Positions 1-6,846 of a stretch of DNA of 22,521 bases are shown piece after piece. This DNA comes from JAVBNW01 sp031551255 (GTDB lineage: Bacteria > Bacillota > Clostridia > Christensenellales > UBA1750). Both the position numbers and the translations under genes were made by a program. The number at the start of each line of letters is the position of its first letter. Within the stretch, counting starts at the first letter, position 1. The stretch is taken from positions 1 through 22,521 of the forward strand of contig JAVBNW010000119.1 in NCBI GenBank assembly GCA_031551255.1, given 5' to 3'. The notes below the pieces were generated by a model. It did not search any database. It was not told the DNA's origin and was given only the letters and a program-made list of their open reading frames with translations.

Positions 1-30
1 TGCAGCTGTTTTGTCGGGGCGCGGGGTGTC

Positions 31-88
31 CGGCGGGGGGGTCCCCCGGGCGTGGGGGGCCCGCGACCCCCCCACGAGCCCCCCGCCG
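31..88. other. Nested GC-only hairpin at window start
   Basis: Positions 31-40 (CGGCGGGGGG) are perfectly complementary to 79-88, and inside them 51-59 (CGTGGGGGG) are perfectly complementary to 68-76, giving two nested stems of 10 and 9 bp made almost only of G and C. The composition is far more extreme than anything else in the window. One frame is open from base 1 to a TGA at 97-99 and would encode a Gly/Pro/Arg-rich tail, so this could be the 3' end of an upstream gene, but I recognise no family. It could also be a folding barrier or an assembly artefact. The structure is seen directly; its role is unknown. Confidence 0.5.
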
Positions 89-145
89 AGGAGGCGTGAC
101 GAGGGTAGTACGAGAAACAAAACCGTCAGTAAAAAGACGCAGAGA

Positions 146-179
146 AGCAAAAATCGCCTGTTACGAGGCGATTTTTGCT
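146..179 (+). terminator. Strong intrinsic terminator
   Basis: A perfect 13-bp stem (AGCAAAAATCGCC at 146-158 with its complement at 167-179) encloses an 8-nt loop. The T5 run lies inside the 3' arm, with a matching A-run in the 5' arm, so it could work in both directions. It probably ends transcription of whatever lies upstream of the window and isolates the peptidase-efp genes. Confidence 0.8.
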
Positions 180-418
180 GTCCACTTTCCCGCACTTGGC
201 TCCGGCTCTCCACCCATCCGGGTTGCGCACGCAACCGAAGCCGGCTGGGGGCTGCCGTGCATCCGGCGCTCCTCTTCGCCGGTGTGCAGGCCTTGGTTGC
301 CTGACTTCGCTTTTGCACGCGGCGAAAAGGCCCGCAAAGACGATCATCCTTGTTGAATCGGCGGCGGCCCAAAGCGCCGATACGTATCGCCGTCGCGCAC
401 ACATTTTACCGAAAAACC
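180..418. other. Non-coding stretch rich in hairpins
   Basis: No reading frame here has an SD-preceded start or a recognisable product. The stretch contains CCGGCT (202-207) pairing with AGCCGG (239-244) around the near-palindrome GGTTGCG-CA-CGCAACC (221-236). It also has a hairpin with CCGGCG (263-268) and CGCCGG (277-282), flanked by the TGCA pair at 258-261 and 285-288. A 12-bp perfect palindrome, CGATACGTATCG, lies at 378-389. It may be an untranslated leader, a small RNA or an operator region. No specific RNA family is recognised. Confidence 0.35.
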
Positions 419-448
419 TTCCCAAGGCCGTTCGTTTCATGGTACAAT
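419..448 (+). promoter_or_regulatory. Candidate extended -10 promoter for the peptidase
   Basis: TACAAT at 443-448 is preceded by TG at 440-441 with one base between, which is the extended -10 arrangement. An 18-bp spacer leads back to a weak -35, TTCCCA (419-424). The predicted transcript start near 455 lies downstream of the ATG at 447, which supports 513 as the peptidase start. Confidence 0.5.
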
Positions 449-512
449 GCATAAGATATTCCGCTGGATTACGGATGAGATGGCGGCTTTTCAGCCCGCC
501 GGGAGGGATTCG

Positions 513-1574
513 ATGAGCGATCGCATTGCCAAGCTGTTGGCGCTGGGTGGACAAGACGGCGCGTACGTACTCCATAAGGCCGAGAACGTTCGTCATTTTT
601 CCAGCTTTACCGGGGAGGGCATGCTTGTCGCGGGCGAGGGGCAACGCGTGCTGGTTACCGATTTTCGCTATGACGAGCAGGCTCAGAGGCAATCTCCCGG
701 CTGGGACATCGTGTTGATCGACAACGCAAACACCCATGCGATGCGCATTGCCCAGGCTGCAGCGCGCATCGGCGGGGGCGTTCGCTTAGAATTCGATGCC
801 ATCACGCTGAGCGAGGGCGAGGAGTTGCGCGCCGCATTAGGCGCCCAGGAAATGATCGCCATGAAGAACCTGCCCGAAACGCTCCGTATGATAAAAGAAC
901 CTTGCGAGATTGAGGCGATCGAAAAGGCGGCCGCGATTACCGACCAGACGTTTACATGGGTTCTTAACCACGCAAAGGTGGGCATGAGCGAGCTCGAGCT
1001 TGCATTGGATATGTTCGTGCACATGAAAAAACTTGGCGCGGACGAGACGGCTTTTTCTTCCATCATCGCCTCCGGCCCCAATTCCAGCCTGCCGCATGCC
1101 GAGCCTTCCGATAGGAAAATTCAGCCCGGCGACCTTTTGACGCTGGACTTTGGCGCAAAATGGGGAGGCTATTGTTCGGATTTTACGCGCACCATCGCCT
1201 TTGGTAAGGTCGACCCTGAGCTGCGCAAGATCTACGACATCGTGCTGGAGGCGCAGCTTTGTGCGCTGGATGCCCTGTCTGCCGGGAAAATGGGAAAAGA
1301 AGTGGATGCGGTGGCGCGCGGCGTAATTGCAGGCGCGGGCTATGGCGGGCGCTTCGGGCATGGACTTGGGCATGGCGTTGGGCGGATGATTCATGAAAAC
1401 CCGAGGCTGTCTTTGAAGGGCGATGCGGTTCTCAAGGCGGGCATGATTGTTACCGTCGAGCCCGGCATCTACCTGCCCGGCAAGGGCGGCGTGCGGATCG
1501 AGGATCTTTGCCTGGTTACCGAAGGTGGGCACAAAAACCTGTCCGCGTCGAGCAAGGAATATATCGAACTGTAG
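513..1574 (+). CDS. M24B family Xaa-Pro peptidase (aminopeptidase P type)
   Basis: This predicted cytosolic metallopeptidase of 353 residues removes residues next to proline. Residues 1-120 are the creatinase-like N-domain (NVRHFSSFTGEGML near 25-38). Residues 130-353 are the pita-bread catalytic domain with all five metal ligands: D212 in LDFGAKWGGY, D223 in CSDFTRT, a His in GHGLGHGVG (282-290), E316 in TVEPGIY and E330 in GVRIED. The ATG at 513 is chosen because GGGAGGG (501-507) sits five bases upstream and the protein then begins like family members; the in-frame ATG at 447 overlaps the promoter. The next gene is efp, the same order as yqhT-efp in Bacillus. The sequence does not separate aminopeptidase P from prolidase activity. 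Confidence 0.93.
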   Translation: MSDRIAKLLALGGQDGAYVLHKAENVRHFSSFTGEGMLVAGEGQRVLVTDFRYDEQAQRQSPGWDIVLIDNANTHAMRIAQAAARIGGGVRLEFDAITLSEGEELRAALGAQEMIAMKNLPETLRMIKEPCEIEAIEKAAAITDQTFTWVLNHAKVGMSELELALDMFVHMKKLGADETAFSSIIASGPNSSLPHAEPSDRKIQPGDLLTLDFGAKWGGYCSDFTRTIAFGKVDPELRKIYDIVLEAQLCALDALSAGKMGKEVDAVARGVIAGAGYGGRFGHGLGHGVGRMIHENPRLSLKGDAVLKAGMIVTVEPGIYLPGKGGVRIEDLCLVTEGGHKNLSASSKEYIEL

Positions 1575-1589
1575 CGACTGTCCCCAAAG

Positions 1590-1623
1590 CATCGCAGTCG
1601 CCGCATACATGCGATGGTTTTTA
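1590..1623 (+). terminator. Weak candidate terminator between peptidase and efp
   Basis: CATCGCA (1590-1596) pairs with TGCGATG (1610-1616) across a 13-nt loop, and GTTTTTAAGTTT follows. An alternative fold, GCGACTG (1574-1580) with CAGTCGC (1595-1601), competes with it. It may be only a partial attenuator, since peptidase and efp are usually transcribed together. Confidence 0.3.
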
Positions 1624-1663
1624 AGTTTGATTACTTCACAATTCGTATTTTGGAGGGTTGTCT

Positions 1664-2221
1664 ATGATTACAGCGGGCGAATTTCGCAAAGGTATTACGA
1701 TCGAGCTAGACGGCGGTGTATGGAACATCGTCGATTTCCAGCATGTTAAGCCGGGCAAGGGCGCGGCATTTGTGCGCACAAAAATCAAGAACGTTATGAC
1801 GGGCGCGGTGCTCGAGCGCACGTTCAACCCCACCGACAAGATGCCGCGCGCCATCGTAGAGACGAAAGAAATGCAATACCTTTACAACGACGGCGAGCTG
1901 TATTATTTCATGGATATCGAAACGTTTGAGCAGCTGCCGCTCAACCGCGATATCGTCGAGGATGCGATCAACTTTGTCAAGGAAAATTCCAACGTGTCGG
2001 TCAAGTTCTTCAAGGGCAGCGCCTTTTCGGTGGATGCTCCTAACTTTGTCGAGCTCGAGGTGGTCGCGACGGAGCCGGGCGCCAGGGGAGATACCGCCAC
2101 CAACGTCACCAAGCCCGCGACCTTGGAAACGGGTTATGTGGTAGGCGTGCCGCTGTTCATCAACCAAGGCGAGAAGATCCGCATCGATACCCGCTCCGGC
2201 GAGTATATGGAGCGCGCATAG
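1664..2221 (+). CDS. efp: Translation elongation factor P
   Basis: EF-P binds next to the ribosomal P site and relieves stalling at consecutive prolines. The protein has 185 residues, the usual length. The N-terminal KOW-like domain (1-62) begins MITAGEFRKGITIELDGG and carries the loop HVKPGKGAAF, with Lys32 at the position that is modified in other bacteria. The two OB-fold domains follow, ending with the family C-terminus VPLFINQGEKIRIDTRSGEY. ATG 1664 is chosen over the in-frame TTG at 1658 because GGAGGG (1652-1657) lies six bases upstream and the family starts at this Met. No poxA/epmA or ymfI-like modification gene is in the window. It follows the peptidase at 89 bp. Confidence 0.98.
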   Translation: MITAGEFRKGITIELDGGVWNIVDFQHVKPGKGAAFVRTKIKNVMTGAVLERTFNPTDKMPRAIVETKEMQYLYNDGELYYFMDIETFEQLPLNRDIVEDAINFVKENSNVSVKFFKGSAFSVDAPNFVELEVVATEPGARGDTATNVTKPATLETGYVVGVPLFINQGEKIRIDTRSGEYMERA

Positions 2222-2294
2222 GCCGCCCTTGCAAAAGTGAGCCGCAAAACCGGCGCCGCAGGGTTTTAGGCGCTTATAAGTAAGGAGGGCTTTT

Positions 2295-2741
2295 ATGAGC
2301 CAGACGCTATCGGGAAAGGTTCAGTATTTGCGCGGCCTTGCGGATGGGCTGAATATGGATGGCGCTTCCAAGGAGGGCAAGCTGCTGCTGGCCATCATCG
2401 ATGCCTTGGATGAGTTTGCCAAAAAGATCGACCAGACGGAGCAGAAGATCGACGAACTGGACGACGTAGTCGGCAACATCGAAGAGGATATGGAATCCTT
2501 GGACGAGATCCTGTTCGGCGAAGACGAATGGGATGAGGAAGACGACGACTGGGACGAAGAAGACGACGAAGAAGATCAAACGACCATCCGCGAGATCAAC
2601 GACGGCGGCTTCATCGAATACGAGTGCCCACACTGCCGCTCAAAGATATACTACGACGCGAAGGGCTTCGACCTTTCCAAAGAGCACATTTGCCCGGATT
2701 GTGGCAAGGAACTTTTCCCGGAGGACGGGGAAGAGGAATAG
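2295..2741 (+). CDS. CD1247-like acidic coiled-coil and zinc-ribbon protein
   Basis: This is a 148-residue soluble protein of unknown function. Residues 1-30 hold the conserved N-terminal helix found in the Clostridia CD1247 family (GKVQYLRGLADGLNMD, then KEGKLL). Residues 33-72 form a predicted coiled coil. Residues 76-94 are almost entirely Asp/Glu with two Trp. The C-terminus is a zinc ribbon with C111-x2-C114 and C133-x2-C136. A TAAGGAGGG SD precedes the ATG. It lies 73 bp after efp with no clear terminator between, so it may share the transcript. The acidic linker next to a metal-binding knuckle suggests a protein or nucleic-acid contact role, but that is inference. Relatives are sometimes labelled AraC regulators in databases; nothing in this sequence supports that. 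Confidence 0.85.
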   Translation: MSQTLSGKVQYLRGLADGLNMDGASKEGKLLLAIIDALDEFAKKIDQTEQKIDELDDVVGNIEEDMESLDEILFGEDEWDEEDDDWDEEDDEEDQTTIREINDGGFIEYECPHCRSKIYYDAKGFDLSKEHICPDCGKELFPEDGEEE

Positions 2742-2776
2742 CTCCCTGCGCTGCCGGCCTCGGATGCCGCGCGCGC

Positions 2777-2806
2777 TTGATCGTATAGGTTTGTTTCAGG
2801 TATACT
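2777..2806 (+). promoter_or_regulatory. Promoter of a candidate small RNA
   Basis: TTGATC (2777-2782) and TATACT (2801-2806) are separated by 18 bp, a good vegetative sigma arrangement. No gene follows on the plus strand. Transcription from about 2813 would run through a long hairpin into the terminator at 2987-3015. Confidence 0.5.
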
Positions 2807-2812
2807 TCTTAT

Positions 2813-3015
2813 GGCAAATTGTCGCGGGAGATGATACGATCCGGCTCGCTTGATGTTGCGCAATCGACAAGATAGGCGAACGCGGAAAAGGCGGATATGC
2901 ATCGGCAAAACAGCGAAACCGCTTCCGTTAAGTGGCATGTTTTGCGCTACGTTGTTGTTGAAATATCCGCTTTTTTCGCGCTTTTTAAAGCTGTGGGAGA
3001 AACCCACGGCTTTTT
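2813..3015 (+). ncRNA. Candidate structured small RNA (about 200 nt)
   Basis: The gap has no convincing ORF but has a promoter, a large secondary structure and a strong terminator. Positions 2881-2898 pair with 2963-2980 as an uninterrupted 18-bp stem (two G-U pairs). Inside it, GCAAAAC (2905-2911) pairs with GTTTTGC (2939-2945), and CCGCTT (2919-2924) pairs with AAGTGG (2930-2935) around a 5-nt loop. A very asymmetric internal loop (6 nt against 17 nt) separates the outer and middle stems. A 5' domain is closed by TTGTCG (2819-2824) with CGACAA (2865-2870). Length and bulged-rod shape recall 6S RNA, but I see no 6S sequence signature, and here the long stem does not join the transcript ends. 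Identity is unresolved. Confidence 0.5.
2987..3015 (+). terminator. Strong intrinsic terminator
   Basis: AAAGCTGTGGG (2987-2997) pairs with CCCACGGCTTT (3003-3013), an 11-bp stem with one G-U pair and an AGAAA loop, followed directly by a T run ending at 3015. The T run is on the plus strand, so it serves the small RNA and any readthrough from the CD1247-like gene, not the minus-strand MATE gene. Confidence 0.85.
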
Positions 3016-3122
3016 ATGTTGCCAAGGTAAGTTGCCGCCGGATCTTCACCCCCAAGATGGAAGACCGATGCCGGGGTGCGGTGCGGGGTAGGGCAGGGTA
3101 CAGGGGCTGATCTTTTCGGCTT

Positions 3123-4508
3123 TCAGCCATCCTTAACAAGGTTGTTGATCCACTTGCCGCTCTTGAACCGAATGCCACAGAGCAAGACCTTAACCGCTTG
3201 CTCCGCCACAGTCATGATATACACCCATTGTATGGGCCAGCCGAGCACGATGCCCGTCAGCCAGATGAGCGGCAGACCCACAACCCATACGCAGCCCGCA
3301 TCCACGATGAAGGAGAACACCGCGTCGCCACCGGCCCGGAACGCCCCTACGATAAAGATGTTGCCAAGCGCCGATAAAACGATGGTAAAGCCCCTGATGA
3401 GTATAATGGCCTGCGCCGCCTGCTTCACGGCGTCCGATACCTCGTAAAGCCCGATGATCGGGCCGCTGAGCGCGATCATGATCAGGCCCGCTACCTGACC
3501 GAGCGCGACCGCTGCCACCATGAAACGCTTGGAATAAAGCTTTGCGGCGGCCTCGTCGCCCATGCCGATGGCCTTGCCGATCAGGATAGCGCAGGCAGAC
3601 GTGATGGCGCGGATCAGTATGAAGGAGAGCTGCTCCACGGTACCACAAATGCTCATCGCAGCAACCGTCTCTGTTCCCATATGGCCATAGACCACCGAGT
3701 ACATGGTGATTCCCAACGACCAGAACAGTTCATTGCCCACGATGGGCAGCGCGATCGCGAAAAACCGCTTGATGTGCTGCTTTTCCCTGGGGATCATATC
3801 CCGAAGCGATGCCCTGGTGGACATGCGCATGGCATGCCCAAGGCCCCAAATGATGCCGAGCTCCGCCACGACGGCGATGAGCGTCGCGATGGCCGCGCCT
3901 TCCACGCCCATCTCGGGCATGCCCAGGCGGCCGAAGATGAGACCGTAATTGAGCACCGTGTTGATCCCAATGGCCAAAATGGAGGCGAACATGCTGAGCT
4001 TTACCTGCTCGGTCGACTTCTGCACCGTGCTTAAAACGAGCGAAGCGCCCTGTACCAGATAGGTAAAGCAGATGATTCGAAGGTATCGCACGCTTAGACG
4101 GATCGCTTCTTCCTCGTGTAGGAAGAGGCGCATGACACTTTCAGGCGCGACGAGGCAGGGCACGATGAAAATCGCCGCGACAAGCAGGCACACGCCGAGC
4201 GCCAGCCCCTGGGTTCTGTAAATGCCGGCCATATTGCGCGTTCCCCAGTACTGTGAGCAGAACGTACTTACCGCGCCCGTCAGACCGAATATCGTCAGTT
4301 GGAATAAAAATGTAACCCGATTTGCCTGCGTGACGGCGGCAATGGAGCTCTCGCCCAACCTTCCGACCATCACGCCATCCAGGATGTGCATCAGTGACGC
4401 CACCAGCGATTGCAGCGCGACAGGGATTGCAATACGCAAAACAGCGGAAACGAAATCTCGTTCCCACCGCAATATTCCGGTTTTTTTGGGCACGCTCGAT
4501 ATGTTCAT
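3123..4508 (-). CDS. MATE family multidrug efflux transporter
   Basis: This 461-residue polytopic membrane protein has about twelve hydrophobic segments, the standard MATE length and layout. Typical stretches are IAIPVALQSLVASLMHILDG at the first helix (where MATE proteins have P..l..l......vD), TQANRVTFLFQLTIFG, and a second-half repeat beginning FFAIALPIVGNELFWSLG. It should export cationic drugs or metabolites using a sodium or proton gradient. ATG 4508 is chosen because AGAGG lies about nine bases upstream; an in-frame TTG at 4532 would add eight charged residues and has a poor SD. It diverges from a TetR regulator and second MATE gene, so joint control is possible. No clear terminator follows on the minus strand: a hairpin overlapping the stop (3105-3128) lacks a T run. 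Confidence 0.93.
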   Translation of the reverse strand: MNISSVPKKTGILRWERDFVSAVLRIAIPVALQSLVASLMHILDGVMVGRLGESSIAAVTQANRVTFLFQLTIFGLTGAVSTFCSQYWGTRNMAGIYRTQGLALGVCLLVAAIFIVPCLVAPESVMRLFLHEEEAIRLSVRYLRIICFTYLVQGASLVLSTVQKSTEQVKLSMFASILAIGINTVLNYGLIFGRLGMPEMGVEGAAIATLIAVVAELGIIWGLGHAMRMSTRASLRDMIPREKQHIKRFFAIALPIVGNELFWSLGITMYSVVYGHMGTETVAAMSICGTVEQLSFILIRAITSACAILIGKAIGMGDEAAAKLYSKRFMVAAVALGQVAGLIMIALSGPIIGLYEVSDAVKQAAQAIILIRGFTIVLSALGNIFIVGAFRAGGDAVFSFIVDAGCVWVVGLPLIWLTGIVLGWPIQWVYIMTVAEQAVKVLLCGIRFKSGKWINNLVKDG

Positions 4509-4745
4509 GTCCGCGATCCTCTTATTCTTCAAGAAACCTTGATTTTTTGCGCATCGTATAACTATATCACACTAGACGTAGAAAAAACAGTAGTTACCGC
4601 GCAAGAGAAAGGCGCGCTGCGATCGGCCCTTTCAAGCGCATGATCGGCCGGGAGGCCGGACTGGAGCGCCGAGTCCTATGTACCGTTGCCGAGAAGAAAA
4701 GATAGTTATACCTAGGCAAAGTGCGCGAAAAAAGCTGTGCAATGT
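4509..4745. other. Divergent intergenic region between MATE and TetR genes
   Basis: No gene is seen in this stretch. It contains a short hairpin CGGCC-GGGA-GGCCG (about 4645-4658), a direct repeat of GATCGGCC on either side of the ATG-like sequence near 4640, and an AT-rich patch near 4555-4570. That patch could hold the minus-strand -10 (TATAGT read on the minus strand), but no good -35 is visible. Confidence 0.3.
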
Positions 4746-4797
4746 ATAGACTTACTGGTCTGTTCATGGTATATTAAAAACAGACCAGTAAGTCTAT
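4746..4797 (+). promoter_or_regulatory. TetR operator and promoter with 19-bp inverted repeat
   Basis: ATAGACTTACTGGTCTGTT (4746-4764) is repeated exactly in inverted orientation at 4779-4797, with a 14-bp spacer. Each arm is itself an imperfect palindrome (AGAC-N6-GTCT), so each may bind one regulator dimer. The promoter is embedded in it: TAGACT (4747-4752) as -35, a 17-bp spacer and TATATT (4770-4775) as -10. The left arm covers the -35 and the right arm covers the start of transcription, so bound TetR protein should block its own operon. The arms could also cover a divergent minus-strand promoter. Confidence 0.85.
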
Positions 4798-4814
4798 TTT
4801 ATGGAGGCTTTGCC

Positions 4815-5426
4815 ATGAAACGCGAAGAAAAAAACCTGCAAAGCAGGCGGAAAATCATCGATAGCGCCATGCGCGAGTTCGCCGAACAGGGCTATGGGCT
4901 AAGCTCCATCAATATTATTTGCGAAACCGGCGGCATTTCAAAGGGGATCCTTTACCATTATTTTAGGGACAAGGACGAGATATACGTAGCCTGCGTTACA
5001 CAGTGCTTCGATGCGCTTGCGAAATATTTGCGCGGCCACGTTGCGTTTGAAGGCGAAGACGCGCAGGCCTCCCTTGAGGCCTACTTCGATGCGCGGCTTG
5101 CGTTCTTCCGGGAAAACCCACCCTATCAGCGGCTGTTTTTTGAGGCGGTTCTCTCTCCGCCGGCCCATTTATCCGCGGCAATTGCGCAAAGCAAGGTGGA
5201 ATTTGACGCGCTGAACGGCGCGGTTTTCAGCGCCCTTTTGGATAGTGTCGCCCTTAGGCCCGACATGGCTAAGCAGGAGGTCGTCGAAATCTTCCGGCAA
5301 TATCAGGATTTCGTCAACGCCACAGGCCCGGCAACGGATGCCGCATCCCACGAAGAGCGCTGCCGCCGCGCCGTGAGCGTGCTGCTTTACGGCGTGGCCG
5401 CCAGAGGAAAGGAGGATTGTCCATGA
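4815..5426 (+). CDS. TetR/AcrR family transcriptional regulator
   Basis: This is a 203-residue DNA-binding repressor. The N-terminal domain shows the TetR pattern: SRRKIIDSAMREFAEQGYGL (helix 1), then SSINIICETGGISKGILYHY with the helix-turn-helix at about residues 29-50, then FRDKDEIYVACV. Residues 60-203 form the ligand-binding and dimerisation half, which is not conserved and gives no clue to the inducer. ATG 4815 is chosen because GGAGG (4803-4807) precedes it by seven bases and it lies just after the operator; the longer frame from 4737 would start upstream of the promoter. Its TGA overlaps the ATG of the next MATE gene (ATGA), so the two are translationally coupled. It probably represses itself and that transporter until a toxic ligand binds. 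Confidence 0.93.
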   Translation: MKREEKNLQSRRKIIDSAMREFAEQGYGLSSINIICETGGISKGILYHYFRDKDEIYVACVTQCFDALAKYLRGHVAFEGEDAQASLEAYFDARLAFFRENPPYQRLFFEAVLSPPAHLSAAIAQSKVEFDALNGAVFSALLDSVALRPDMAKQEVVEIFRQYQDFVNATGPATDAASHEERCRRAVSVLLYGVAARGKEDCP

Positions 5427-6843
5427 ACGCGAAAAAAGTGGCGAGCGAATCGATCCTGGGCGGCATGAAGCCTTCCCGCGCCATCGCCAAGCTGGCGGTT
5501 GCTGCAACCATAGCGCTGCTGGCAAAGGCGGTTTACAACATTGTAGATACCGCCTATATCGGCATGCTGGGCTCCGACACGGCGCTTGCGGCAGTGGGGG
5601 TTACGCTGCCGCTCTTGCTGATCATGGTGTCGGTGGAAAACATCTTTGCGGCGGGCGCGGCCGTGCTGGCCGGGCGACAGCTCGGCGCGAGGGAAAAGGG
5701 AAAGGCTAATACGACGATTTCCACCATCGTGGCCTTTTCGCTGATCATCGGCGTTGCGCTCTGCGTGGGCGGCCTGATGTTCATACAGCCGTTGCTCCGG
5801 GCGTTCGGTGCATCGAAGGCCGTGCTGCCGCAGGCGAAGGATTATGCTTTTTGGATGTTCATCGCCGCGCTTTTCAATCTGCCCGCACAATGCCTCAACA
5901 GCGCGGCGAGGGCGGAATCCTCGGTGAAGATCACAACCATTGCCATCGTTGCGGGGCCGCGCTCAATGTCGTGCTCGACCCAATTTTTATGTTCGATTGG
6001 GGGCTGAATATGGGCGTGCAAGGCGCGTCGTTGGCAACCTCCGTTTCCCAGTTCGTCACCTTTGGCATTTTGGCATGGTTTTATGCGAGCGGGCGCTCCG
6101 TCATCAAAATCATGCCCAAGCACGTCAGGCCGGGCGGACATCTTTTCAGGGCGGTGGCGGCTGTTGGCGTTCCCAGCGCGGTGATCCAAATCTGCCTTGC
6201 GTTTGCGACTTCCACGACCAACATAGCGGTGAAATCCCTGCCGGATTCCGACTTGATCATCGCCGCGTACGGCGTGGTGCAGCGCCTGATCCTAATCGGC
6301 TGCTATGTCGTGATGGGTTTTATGCAAGGCTACCAGCCGGTGGCGGCCTACTCCTTTGGGGCGCGAAACGAAGGGCGGTTTCACGAATGTGCGCGGTTTG
6401 CGCTGCGAGGCTCGCTTGTGCTCACCGCCTTTGTCGCGGCGCTGTACATCGCGCTGGCGGGGCCGCTCATATCGCTGTTTAACCGAAACCCGGCGGTGAT
6501 AGGATACGGCGCAAACCTGCTACGATCGCAGGTGGCCCTCTACCCGGCCTTTGGGCTGTGCTATATGATGACGATCACCTTCCAAACCATCGGGTCATCG
6601 CGCCGCGGGCTGTTTTTATCGGCAATTCGGCAGGGATTGTTCTACGCGCCGCTCATTCTTACGTTGCCCGGTTACCTCGGCATCCGGGGCGTCTACATGG
6701 CGCAACCCGTCGCGGACATTGTAACCATCTTGGTTTGTACTTTTTTCATCAGGCCGATGAAGCGAAGCGCGTCGGATAAGATGGCGGCGATGTACGTATC
6801 CGAAGACAAAGCGCACGAGCCGCACACGAAACCGGCGTCTTAG
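5423..6843 (+). pseudogene. MATE efflux transporter, interrupted by a 1-nt frameshift
   Basis: This second MATE transporter is encoded in two frames. The first part (5423-6007) begins MNAKKVASESILGGMKPSRA and reads as a MATE protein up to ITTIAIVAG, then runs into an out-of-frame tail ending at 6007. The remaining part, in another frame to 6843, resumes exactly with AALNVVLDPIFMFDWGLNMG. Adding one G to the GGGG run at 5953-5956 restores V-A-G-A-A-L-N and a 473-residue protein of normal MATE length. The ATG at 5423 has GGAGG (5411-5415) and overlaps the TetR stop by four bases. Downstream codons keep coding character, so the break is either recent, a sequencing error in a homopolymer, or phase variation. 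An in-frame ATG at 5990 or 6010 could start a C-terminal fragment, which is unlikely to function alone. Confidence 0.88.
5953..5956 (+). other. Frameshift site (GGGG run) in MATE gene
   Basis: Upstream reads ATC GTT GCG GG and downstream needs GCC GCG CTC AAT GTC. One missing G separates the two frames. No slippery heptamer with a following pseudoknot is obvious, so programmed frameshifting is not favoured. Confidence 0.8.
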
Positions 6844-6846
6844 GCT

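Noticed and set aside
447..512. Upstream ATG 447 as peptidase start
   Set aside because: It lies on the -10 element and has no SD; the ATG at 513 has GGGAGGG and gives a family-like N-terminus.
126..737. 203-aa minus-strand open frame
   Set aside because: It crosses the terminator and the peptidase start, has no SD and no recognisable domain; it is a shadow of GC-rich sequence.
2246..2267. AAAACC/GGTTTT hairpin after efp as a terminator
   Set aside because: Short 6-bp stem with a long loop and no T run beyond the stem; not a convincing terminator.
2813..3015. Naming the RNA candidate as 6S or tmRNA
   Set aside because: Shape and length only recall 6S; no diagnostic sequence was seen, and tmRNA features (tRNA-like ends, tag ORF) are absent.
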